From contig CM055201.1 of assembly GCA_029224185.1 (NCBI GenBank), positions 7,411,365 to 7,475,364 of the forward strand: a DNA stretch of 64,000 nucleotides, in the 5' to 3' direction. Position numbers and translations under genes: made by a program. Shown in pieces: positions 38,265 to 49,862 of this stretch (positions within the stretch are counted from its first letter, which is position 1; each line of letters begins with the position of its first letter). The DNA comes from Karalla daura (lineage: Eukaryota > Chordata > Actinopteri > Chaetodontiformes > Leiognathidae). A model generated the notes under the pieces. The model was not told where the DNA came from. It worked only from the letters and a program-made list of their open reading frames with translations, and ran no database searches.

Positions 38265-40864
38265 ACTGGGACATGGTAAATAATGAATTAAAAAGTACCC
38301 ATTTCCAGACGACCTGCCAAGTTTTCTGAGCAAACTGCGATAGCTGCAGATTGGTTTAATAAAATATGAGCTAAATTCTCCCCTGCCGCCGCTGTCACTG
38401 ATGCAAAAACGGGCAATGAAATGTAAATACAATCACGGCTGCTCCTCCAAGCTGGCGGAGGCAGGGCAGACCTGCCTGCAACACCGGGGCTCAGCCACCA
38501 GATACAATCAGGGGTCCGCGGGAGGCACGGAGAGCAATAGCACGAGGGCCTCTGCGTGGCGAGTAGAAATAAATAGATAAATAAATGAAAGTCTTGGAAG
38601 GCGTCAATAAACTGCATGGGTTTTGATTAGTTTTGGACATTTTTGCTTTCGCAGAGAACTTCAAAGTCGGCGCGCGGCAGCAGAGATTTTTAAGAGAGTG
38701 GGATGGTATTCGACAAGGGCCCCGGACTGAACCGGAGACGTTGGAGGAGGTTCAGAAGAATCAGACCAACTTCCCAACACGCAGCCTTCGGAGGAACATC
38801 AACACAGACGCGCAGAGTTCTGACTGTGTGCTCATTCCTTCACTTGTAATGATTTCTCTTGCCTCCTTTTTTCCCCCCCCGTAAGATGTGTGAGTAGCAT
38901 CGTCAAGTTGCGCTGTTTAGGCCTCACACGCATCGGTTCATCTGATCCGCACGTGGGCGAGTCATTCGACGACTGTTTCCTTTGTACTCGTCCGCAACGT
39001 TTTTCTTCTCCATTTTCAAGTCCAGCCTCAAACAGAAGCTCAGACAGCCACTCAGCTTTCATGGAGTCGATTGGAGCCGTGTTTTTTCTGATCAGACCGT
39101 TAATTGAGTCAGGCTCGAACAAGCTTCATTAAGAGTTTTCATGCCAGACACACAGGGAGTCTGGAAACTCTGATTTGACCCATGGTCCAGACAGTGTCAA
39201 ATTCAGAATACCTACACATCTGTCCATTGAAAACCAAGCTAACTTCCTGTTCCGCATTCCACCAACTCGACCGGAACAACATGGTGTGTTTCTCACGGGC
39301 TTTCCAGATGTTATCAGACTGGATAAGAATCGGTAAAACAAGCTTTTCCAAGATTACCATTTTCACAGTCTTTCCATGCCCCATTATCGTGTTGCAAATA
39401 CCACTTGTCAACGTCCAACTGGGAAGTGAATGCAAATGAATGTTGTTAAATGGCAGCTTTCATCACAGCACTGCAGTAAGAATCAGGATATGTATTTGCA
39501 TACGCATTCTGCACATTCTTGCCATATGTTCTTATATAGCAACACATGGCTCCCAATATGACTCCCAGTTGGACCAAGCGGTGTTTGCATGCTGCATCCC
39601 TGTGTGTGTGCGTGTGTGTGTGTGTGTCTTAAAACCATTAAGGCACAAAACAGGCATTACAATGGATTGACGTGTAAATAAGGAATCAAAAGAGGCAATT
39701 TTGAGGGAAGAGGGCCGATGACACAGTCGTCACCGCAGTTTCCAGATTAGCACACTCGTCTCTGAGGCCCGGCTCCCGCCAAGCGCTCGAGCCCTGCCAC
39801 GCGCAGGTTAGCGGCGGACGGAAAGCGCGGAGCGCTAAAAATCAACACTGTGGCGCCGCGTCACGCCGCTAAACTGACGCCAAACAATGGGAGTTTGGAA
39901 AACAGTGAGAGGACGCCGGCAAGAAAGACTAAGCAGGAGTTCTGTGCCGCCTGCGGGGCAGCGAGCGTGCTCAGGAACACGTCTGACAATTATTTTCAGG
40001 GGAATGTGTCACTGTTTGAGAGGAGTTCTCTGAACATCAAAGTCAGGCTCTCTGAAGACATGTTAGATAACTTCAAAGTCCTGTGACTGCTTTGCCGAGA
40101 GGTGCTTTCCCTTTGTTTTGTTCAGCGAGTTTGTTTTCGACTCCATTGTGGAGCAGATGATAAAGACTTTGAGTGCATATTGCATCATGGACCTGTTCTT
40201 TGTAATTTACAATTCAAGGACGCGTTGGACATTGAACATGACTACAAACACTGAAATTTTCTGACAGGTTGGCAACTGAGCGAGAAGCCTTTCCTGCCGA
40301 TTTCGTCTTCCTCCTCTTATTCAGATATTACCTTGATTTGGTACGTGATGATGGAACGGCATTATTTCACTCTTGACTTTATTTCTTTTTCACTTGCTTT
40401 ACACATTTATCATCCTAATTAGAAGTGCTTTGGAAGCGTTTTTCCCCCCCCCCTTAAGGCTCTTCTTCACAGAGAGCTTGTTCGAGAATTGCTGATTTTC
40501 TCTCAGATCCATGGTTCATAGGGAAAGTCCTTGGAAAGGCCTTGGCTCGCCTGCGCTGGAGCTGCATTGTCCTGCGAGTCCTCTGAAACAGTTTAGCGAT
40601 GGTGGAGAGCCCGATCAATATCCTGCTTTTTCGAATGCCACCCGATAAAAGGTTCTCCAGGCTGTCCTTGTTGTGAGCACAGGTTGCTGAACAAGATGTA
40701 ACACATTAATTACTGAGTTTTAGAGCCGTTTGCTGCAGATTGGGGGCCTGGTCCGCTGTCTCGCCTCCTTTTTAATCTTTCTATTTGGTTGCTCACTTGC
40801 ACATTAAAGTGATGTCCGTGTCTGTTAGGACGCAGTGACAACTGTGACGCCTGTGTTAGTAGAA

Positions 40865-41130
40865 CAACAGCTGGTGAACGAGCGGTTGGCACTGTCAAGA
40901 AGGTGCCCAGTTCAACTCCTGGTTGGGCCGAGGCTCTTTCTAAGTGGAATTTGCATGCTTTCCCACAGCCCAAGCATGTTTAGGAGGCTCTGAATTTCAC
41001 CTAGGTGTGAGTCTGAGAGTGAATGGTGTGTATATGTGATGGACTGGAGACCTGCTCAGGGTGTATCCTCTGCTGTCAGACCCGAGCAATACTGTTGAAA
41101 TACAATGCAAGTAAGATAATGAGTAGATGG
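40865..41130 (+). repeat. SINE-like repeat, diverged copy
   Basis: It has a B-box-like CAGTTCAACTCC, AATTTGCATGCTTTCCC, CCACAGCCCAAGCATG, CACCTAGGTGTGAG, GTGATGGACTGGAGACCTGC and a TAATGAGTAGATGGATGG tail, the same order as the copy at 634-932. Confidence 0.7.
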
Positions 41131-42721
41131 ATGGTGGTAGGGACAATTTATAGCACAGCTGGGATGTCATTCTCATTTTCTTTATTTCAATAGCTCATAA
41201 TAATAATACATGTCTGTGTTTATATGCAGTTCAATTTTAGAATGATTGTTTTGCGCCTTTTTCTGCTTCTCTGAGTGTGTCACAGGAGCATCTGCCGGCA
41301 TATCAGAGACGATCTGCCGTCGTCGTGACTTTTATTTCCCACAGCATCAAAGCAGCAACAAGAGGCTGGCGCCTACAACTCCTCTTAATTAGTGTGGGAT
41401 CCTCCAACAACACGCAATATATATCACGTTATGAACCTCAGCCACCTGCCGCACACGCACACACACACACACAGTAGGTCTCCAGTGACATAATTACTGT
41501 ATATGACTAACGCTGTGGCATTAATTGGAATTACTGTCCCTGAAGATCAGTGTCACAGGATATTATAGGACCATTCCCTCCATCTCTGGGCCTGCAGCCC
41601 GTTCAGGCCCGCAGTCACAGTATGCAATCTATACCATGAAAGAGATCAATGGGAAGCAAGGACAGCATTATGAAAATGGGAAAACCATCAGTCCAGTCTA
41701 TCAATAGCGGTCACGAATATTCTGCATTAAATGAGCATTTATATGTATAATTCATTTTCATCCGTCCGGTAAGAAACCAGCAATATGTGACAGTCTCACA
41801 TTTTGACAGCAGGAATTATGTTTGAATAACATGAGAAATATGGTTGGAATAAGTTACAGTGCCAGGACAATGTTCTCCAGGCTGATGTGATGCAAAACAG
41901 GCAACATTTCCCCTGAAATAAAGATTCAACCAAAATTAACATACTGGGACATGTTGCATCACGTATTCTGGTAATCCTCAAATTCCTATCAACTCCAGCT
42001 ATTTGCATTTCTCCATGTAATACTGTATTTTTACCCTATAAAAATGTAGCAATAAGCTACTTTGGCACTGGGTGAAAAGTTAAGATTGGCTTTCTCCGCA
42101 GCGTGCTTCAATACAAAGAGATGAAATAGAGCTTCCCAGCTTTGCAGATCCTACAAAGGATTTCATTTAGTTCATCTCCTCCTTCAGTTTCTCCTCCAGT
42201 TTTCCACACAACTCCTCTTCCTGAGCAACTGCAGGCTAAATAAGTTGTTTTTCCTGGGTCATTGTTGACACAGTAAATGGAAGTTTTTAGACAGAATAAT
42301 TGCAGTTTCGCAATATAAAAAGGATCAAACCTCCATCTAGGAACTCATAAATATTGCCTCAGACCCATAATTGATTTTTTTTAATATTCTAATATCATTA
42401 TGGGAAGCGTGGCAACCAATGCAATTTTATGCTATTTGCTATAATAAGCACATTTGTAGAAGTGAAGCTTCACATCAAAGGGTTAGTTTGACGTTTCTGA
42501 ACATTTTCAGCCTCGCTCCCTGGCTGAAAGTTGATACCTCTGTCAGATCTCTCTGTTAAATCATGAGCTACAGCCAGAACACCGCTTCACTGTAGATTAT
42601 GTGCACTTGGTTCAAAGAAGCTCTGAGTCTGAGCTGTGTTAATTAGTCAGCTTTTAAACACTTTATTTACCTTTGGGTGGTCATGGCCTTTGCTCAAGCC
42701 GGGTCAAGCTGTCAGCTGGTT

Positions 42722-42930
42722 GTTCATCCATCCATTCATTACCTCACCCACTCTGTACTTTAACGGTGTCCTGCGGGTCTGATAGATGCAGGCAGAACAC
42801 CCACAGTCCAATCCTAGAGCACACACTCACACCTGGGAGCGATTTAGAGTCTCTGTTGACCTAACATGCATGTTTTTGGACTGTCTCAGGTAACCGGAGT
42901 ACCTGCAGAATACCAAAGCAGGGGAACATA
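42722..42930 (-). repeat. SINE-like repeat, reverse orientation
   Basis: Read on the plus strand: ATCCATCCATTCATTACC, CACACTCACACCTGGGAGCGATTTAGAGTCT, CCTAACATGCATGTTTTTGGACTGT and GTAACCGGAGTACC. This is the reverse complement of the dispersed repeat body. Confidence 0.7.
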
Positions 42931-44085
42931 CAAACTAAATATAATTAGCGTACAAATAAAATAATGAAAATCTCTGCACAACTGCACATTGTCGAATGAA
43001 TAAGCGTATCGGAGCTACTGCTTGAAAATATTGTGTTGCCAATGCCCACAGGTTTGCACTTCTTTGCTTTGAGTTATTCTAGTTTTTCTATAGTCTTTTT
43101 CATCTGCATAGACCCGCAGCATTAAAATGTAGGAACGCCTTGATGGTTTTCTTATAAAGCACGAGGAATCTGATTGCTTCGGATTGACCCAGTTAAATCA
43201 ATGAGGTTTTTTTTTCCCACTTTCTTTCTTTTAAATGCAGAGTTATCGCTTCACAATACGCAGCTTCGGCTGCGGTGCCAAGGGGAAAGGCAAGTGGCCA
43301 AAAAAAAAAAAAAAAGAACGAAAAAAATCCATTGCCCCCCAGACAATTATTATTTACTCCGAACGCATGCGCTGTGTTCAGGATAAGGCGTTCGCTTGCA
43401 ATACAGTCGGTTTGCTCCGCGATAACGTGACTGTGGATCTCATTATGTGTGTGGACAATGATTAAAAAATACAAATAAAAATCCTCTGTGATGCATTGTG
43501 TGTGGTCAGCCCAGGTTAGACCTTGTTAATATACAACGGTGAGATCATAAATGGACTGAGGTAAGAATCCTACATCTAAAAAGCTACTTTACTTTTTTAC
43601 AGCTTTTAGAGAGTTTTAAGGTCTGATACAGCAAATGTGACTCAGTAAGCAGTAATGTACTCCTGTATTTTTGCATTTAGCAGGTCTTAATAGACACTTT
43701 TGCCACTGTTTATACCGTAGTTTGCAGGGTGAGCCACAGGGAAAGCGGTAGCTGCATGTGACATACAGACGAGCCTGCACCACGGGGACATTTAGGGCAG
43801 CTACTGCAGGTCAGGTGCCTGTAAAGGACAGACTGCAGGTGATCCCTGCCTCCCATGTTGAATTGTAATTCGATAGCCGCTTGCTCCCTGTGAAGAAGAG
43901 CCCAGTCCTGACTACCTCAGCCGGCAAATATCCGTCCCTGGCCAGCAGAACATCCTGCGAAAAAAGCAACTCGTTTGAGGACTTTTCACCATGACAGTTA
44001 CTTCTGGCAGGGGAGCAGGGCGCGGGGTCGACGCGTGAAACACCTCGGCATCGTCTCGTTTGAGCCAAATTCTTCATCCGCCGTC

Positions 44086-44235
44086 ATGGCGCCTTTCTAT
44101 GCCCTGTGGATGGGAACTCTGCTCCAGTTCTGTCATGCTGCGGTTTACACCAACGACTGGGCCATCAGAATAAGAGCTGACCGCGCCTCCGTCGACAGGA
44201 TAGCAGAGAAATATGGATTTACCAACATGGGTCAG
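44086..44235 (+). CDS. pcsk5: PCSK5-like exon 1: signal peptide and start of prodomain
   Basis: It starts at ATG 44086 (context GTCATGG) and encodes a hydrophobic signal (MAPFYALWMGTLLQFCHA), then VYTNDWAIRI and KYGFTNMGQ, which match the PCSK5 mature-propeptide start and the known exon border after GQ. Donor GTAGGT; ends in phase 0. No in-frame upstream ATG. Confidence 0.9.
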
Positions 44236-45981
44236 GTAGGTGAGATCGCGTGTGACGTCCAAAGGAAGCTCCAGACCAGGACACTCCGTCTTGAGTTTCT
44301 GCAGGATTGTCTTCAGTTGTCGTAAGAGCTGTTTAATAGCTGAAGTGCATCAGCCAGGCCACATCCCCTCCAGACATACTAGGCATAAGCAAAACTCAGA
44401 ATGATGATTACTGCACAACGTAAGGTAATTTAATAGAAGAGACATCCTTAAGCCTCCACTGTAATTGATGTTGTCTTTATCTGAAAAGATCAATAGGCCA
44501 ATATTGCCCCTATTCAGCCAATTATCCTACAAATAAAGACAGACAGACACCAGAGATAAAACGGTGCGTTCTGTGCTGAACCCGTGACATGAATTGTATT
44601 ATCTTCTGAGATCTGGCCAACAATTGTCACTGTGTCTCTAATTCACCGCCCGACAGAAACAAGGGTAGTGTTTCATTTCTGTCAGATTTAAGAACACCAC
44701 CATCATTGTGTTTGACAGTCAAATCAAAGCTTTTATAGCTGCGGTGGATGATTGTGCCTCAAAACGATGAAAGAGGTAATGAAAGTGCCCCCTGCAGAAA
44801 AGAGTTACCGCTGACCTGCCAATAATTATTTGCTTAATTACGCAAACCCGATTTGTTTTTTACTTTTGTCTGGGAGAAATGTTTATATCAGACGTTAGCA
44901 GCTGCTCATCGCACGTTATGTTACAAGCCTGTCGGGATGGCGTGGGCGTGAGGCAGGGAGCCAGGCTGCCAAAGCAAATCTCATTTAGTTCTCTCACCTC
45001 TCACCTCTACTTCATTATTCCATCCCTGACTTAATAATATTAATTATCTGATCAGTTAAACAAAGATCCTTTGCTCTTTTTATACGCTTCTGTTAAGGTC
45101 TGTCGGCACTCTGCGGGGCAGAAGTCTGTCGGGCCCGACGCGTCGACGCAGCCGCACGGAGAGCAAATAACAGCAAGATCAATAAATAATAAAGCAAATA
45201 GATACAGCGAGGCAGGTTATAGAGGCCGGGTCCGTAAAAAGCAGCAGATGCTCTCTCAGGGGAAAAGTGATGTAATGAAAGCTGCAGGTCCGCAGCCCGT
45301 GTTCCACTGCAGGTGAATTGCGGCAGCGGGACCGGTTTAGGCTGAAAAGGCACAGGGTTTTATTTTGCCGGGGGGTCAAAGGTCAACAGCAAATGTCACA
45401 ACAGAGACGCCTGGGAATAAATTAGGGAACATCGTTTGTTCTTGTCTAAAGGGCTACAACTCTTTTTCTGTCTTTTTCTTTTATTAAACACAAATTACCC
45501 CGAGACGCTCCTCCACTGTATTAGAAAAATGTGTTTGCGTCATGGTGTTGTGGACACAAAGACACGCACGCACACACACACACACACACACAAGCAGCAG
45601 GGCGGCTTGAGTCTCGTGGCTCAGGTTGCCTCGGCCTGAAAAACTATCACAGGTGTAAGGTAGCCGCCCTAATGAAAGCCACCGAAGGCGGCTTCATAAT
45701 TTAGCAGCTGTTTAACAGCAGCTCTGGGGCAGCAGGACCGACACACCCTCGGGGACCGGGAAACAAATGAATTTTTCACCATTCCACGTCTGTTTCGCCA
45801 GATCGGGGACCTGAAGACCTATTTCAGTTTTCGGCACGGTGCGACGGCGAGCCGGTCCACCCGGCCCGGCGAGGGGCTGAGCGCGGGCGTCGCCACGGAG
45901 ACGGAGGTATAGAAACAGGATATGAGGAGGTCTGGAAGACTCTGCTGGATTATTAATCAGCTGCATGTCCTCTGTCTCTTC

Positions 45982-46022
<41 letters not shown>

Positions 46023-48317
46023 TCATACGTGTACTGAGACCTTTCGACACACTCCTTCACATCATGGCAAAGAAGACCCTGACAAAGAAGAGCAAAATGT
46101 CAAGTGTCACACACCCCGGTTGGGTGATGATTGTGGTTTATTTTGAGAACAAACATGATTTTTTTTTCTCCTATTGTAAATGTATTGTGATTGGAGCACT
46201 AAAATGGTTTACAATGGATAGCAAAAGGTGAAACATTGCTCATTGTGCATACACCGCTGCACTCTCAGCCTTGAGTTTTTGGAAGATTGTAGTTGCATTT
46301 GCAGTCACACTCTGGTCTCTGTTGCTAGCTATCTTGGCATTTCTCCTTCTCCTGTGTAAATTGCTAGCTAATAGCCAAAAGCTAAACAGCTAAATGTAAC
46401 GTAAACGTAATGGAAACACATGCACGCATGTTTCAAAGAAGGTAACTGTGGGAATAGAGGTAGCGCTACCCTACTCTTCAACACTGCAGAGGCCAGATGA
46501 AAACACAAAAATGACACGGGCTAAAATAACACTCATTAAGTCAAGTATTAGACTAATTGTATTAAAATGCTCAAGATGGTGAAAGGTAACAAAAAAAAGA
46601 AGACATTTAAATTCATCCCAAGGGCATATTTCAGAGTGATTAGTGACTGATGATCACAAGTGACTCTCAGGGTGTCAGTAGAGTAAAGTTCAGCACAGAC
46701 TGGCTCCATGTTGACATAAATCCATCTGAAAATCCATTTAATCGTTGCAGAGAGAGCCAGGCTGGTTCAAAAGCTGCGGACGACCTCCCGCCTGACACGC
46801 TGTTATCCCGTCTGCTCTCTCTTAAGGTGGAATGGCTCCAACAACAGGTGGTCCAGAGGAGAGCGAAGAGGAGCTGGAGGACCAGTCGCATCTACTCCAC
46901 TGACACAGAGACCCAGCGCTTCCCCACTGCTCGTCCTCCGCCCGGCCGAGCCCGGACGCCGCATTACAATGACTCAAAGTGGAATAGCCTGTGGTACACT
47001 GTGAGTCAGGTTTTTTTTTTTTTTTTTTTGGTTTACTAAGCCCGTCTGAAACACAGACACACAAACCCAGACAGACAGAGCCTAAAATAGACCCTGATTT
47101 ATTCTTCGCTCCCAGGGGCTAAACTGGATGTCCCACTGTTTGCTCCACAGCGCTGCAGCGACGGCTCCATAGGCTGCCGGTCTGCTATGAACGTGGCGGG
47201 GGCCTGGAGGAGAGGCTATACTGGGAAGGGTGTGGTGGTGTCTGTCCTAGATGATGGCATTGAGAGAGAGCATCCGGATCTGAAGCCAAATTATGTAAGT
47301 GCCCCGGGATGGGACGCTCTTCTCGGGAAGGGGACATTAATCATAAGCAATTTGGCAGAGCTCTTAGTGTTAGAGCGCCGAGCTGAGACAGATATTGCAG
47401 GCAGGAGCTTTTGGGCCAAAGGTTCGGAAAGGCCGGCCAAGAGTATTGGAATGGACATGAAACGTCTGATCCACTTAACCGTCGGGCGGACTGGTGAATA
47501 ATGCTCTTTGTGATTTGTCTGATGAAACAGAGACAGATAGCCGCTGGCGCCTTATTATGTGCCCCTACTTACTATCCATCTGATTCAGGATCCTCTCGCC
47601 AGCTATGATGTGAACGGACAAGACCGAGATCCCTCTCCGAATTATTCCAGCGACGCGTCTAACTAGTGAGCGCCTCTCTTTTCTGGATTCCTCCATCCCG
47701 CACCTGTTCCTTTTCCCCTTCTCCCCGCCGTAATCCCGGCTCTAATTAATGCATGCCTTTCTTTCCATTTTTCAGTAATTACATGCATATATGGATATGC
47801 AAATTCCCCAGTCTGAATTCTGTCTTCTCACTGGTTTGATGTAACGGAAATAGCCCGTCTTCCCCTCATGCATATGCATTCAACCCCGTGTTCTGATGTT
47901 CTCCTCCTTTTTCTCCCAAGCCATGGGACTCAGTGTGCAGGGATGGTTGCAGCGGCTGCAAATAACTCGCGCTGCGCCGTCGGAGTCTCTTTCCACGCAC
48001 GGATCGGCGGTGAGTCCATGTGGCGGCGTGGAAAGGCAGAGGTTGCCCAAGGACTCCTGAAAGTTAACACTGGTCTGTGATGGGTTTATCGGGAGTGCTC
48101 TTCCCTTCCCTCCCCTCCGCCCTCCAGGCATCCGCATGCTGGATGGAGACGTGACAGACATTGTGGAGGCCCAGTCGCTGAGCTTCAGACCCCAGCATAT
48201 CGATATCTACTTAGCCAGCTGGGGGCCTGAAGACGATGGGGCCACTTTGGAGGGGCCCGGGCCGCTGACTCGCCTCGCTTTGCTGAACGGCATCAGAACT
48301 GTGAGCAAGCGAGAAAG

Positions 48318-48356
<39 letters not shown>

Positions 48357-49826
48357 GTGTGTGTATATATATGTGTGGGTGTGTAAGAGAAACCAAAAAA
48401 AATGCCTGTTTTTTTTTGTGAGCGCATGTTTACTTCTGTGTCCCACCTGGGGCTGTATATTTACTTCAAGGGCTTATCATTTGCTCCTTATCGATGCGTA
48501 AATATCATTAATAACTTAACCGACTCGCTCCGCTCTCTTTGATTAATCCCAGGGCCGGCGCGGGAGGGGCTCCCTGTTCGTCTGGGCGTCGGGGAACGGA
48601 GGGCGGAGGGGAGACCACTGCTCCTGCGACGGCTACTGCAGCAGCATCTACACCATCTCTGTGAGCAGCAGCACCCGGCCGGGGGGGCGCCCCCATTACC
48701 TGGAGCGCTGCGCCTCCATCCTCACCACAGCGCACACCGGGGGGAGGTCAGAGGAGATGGTGAGTGGGCGGGGGGCCGAGAGCAACGGGGAGGATGTTTT
48801 TGAGGTGGACGGCTCAGGGTAAAATGATGCTCTGGGTTGCAAAAGTGTTGATGCTGCATATTCAATGGTCACTTCGCAGATTGAAACGTCAATAGGAACC
48901 ATATGGTAATATCCTGTACTAACTTTTGTCTTCTATACTAATGTGTTAAACTTTCTTTTACATGTATCAGAACTGGTATTGGTGACAGGTGCCTGGGTAT
49001 GAAGGGTGTCACAGTGTCGCGCATCACCCAGCTTGAGTGCTCATGTGTTCATCTGGTCCGAAGAAGAAGAAAAGAAAAGCACTCTCTCATGCGAGGCCAT
49101 CGTCTGGAAATTCAAAATGATCAGTATGAACAGATGTCGCAAGGCAAATACGCTTTTGCATCATTCCAGATGGCAATTTCTGGGAAAAAAAAGTCCCATT
49201 ATTTCTCAAGATGCACTTCTGTGAAAAGAGGAGAATTAGTCCAAATAGTCAGGGAAATAGTATTCCCCAATTAACCTGTAGAGTCTGTGCACAGCAGGCG
49301 GCCTGAACATGCGAAAATGTGAACATTTTCACCAACCAAGCAAGCACTGATAAAGAGTAATGTTTCCAGTAATAATCATGAATAATTCATGAATATTTAC
49401 TTTAGTTCAAATCTTCCCTCAAGGACATTCCTGTTTTCTCCATAATTTGTCACGTTGTTTTTTGTTTTTTTTCAGGAAGGTGGCGACTCATTAAGTAAAC
49501 CTGCCAGGAGACGTGAAGCATTAAAATCTATTGAGCTCTCACCTCGGATATTGTAGAATGACCGAGTTGTCGTACTTGGATATTAATATTCTGTTATTTC
49601 AGCCACTTACCCGCTGGCCTTGAGGCGCTTCTCTGGCGCACGTATCCCTTTTCTCCTTTCTGATAATTGAACTACAATAACAGCACACCACTTCGACATT
49701 GTTTTTGGATAATGACGTTTTAACGCCGGCTGAACTTTGAGGGGTTTCTCCGTGTCAAGTGTAACAGTTGCAGCTGTCTCACCGGCTGCTCAGAGTCAGA
49801 AAATACACATTTGGGAAATGAGGTGG

Positions 49827-49862
<36 letters not shown>

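Larger units (their letters stand above)
34266..44085. other. Intergenic region between INSYN2 and the PCSK5-like gene
   Basis: It contains the INSYN2 3' untranslated region (extent unknown), SINE-like fragments (36290-36385 reverse; 40865-41130 forward; 42722-42930 reverse), CA/GT arrays (36738-36764, 37115-37162, 38047-38079, 38149-38170, 38231-38263), a GA run (37387-37410) and two CpG-dense blocks. No well-supported gene was found. One unrecognised basic open frame on the minus strand (40456-40705) is listed as a finding. Confidence 0.65.

Noticed and set aside
49476..49557. Possible extra exon in PCSK5-like intron 8 after a strong TTTTTTTTCAG acceptor
   Set aside because: It has 27 open codons then TAG, no donor and no similarity to PCSK5, whose serine exon is accounted for at 51546-51646. 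Probably a cryptic acceptor.
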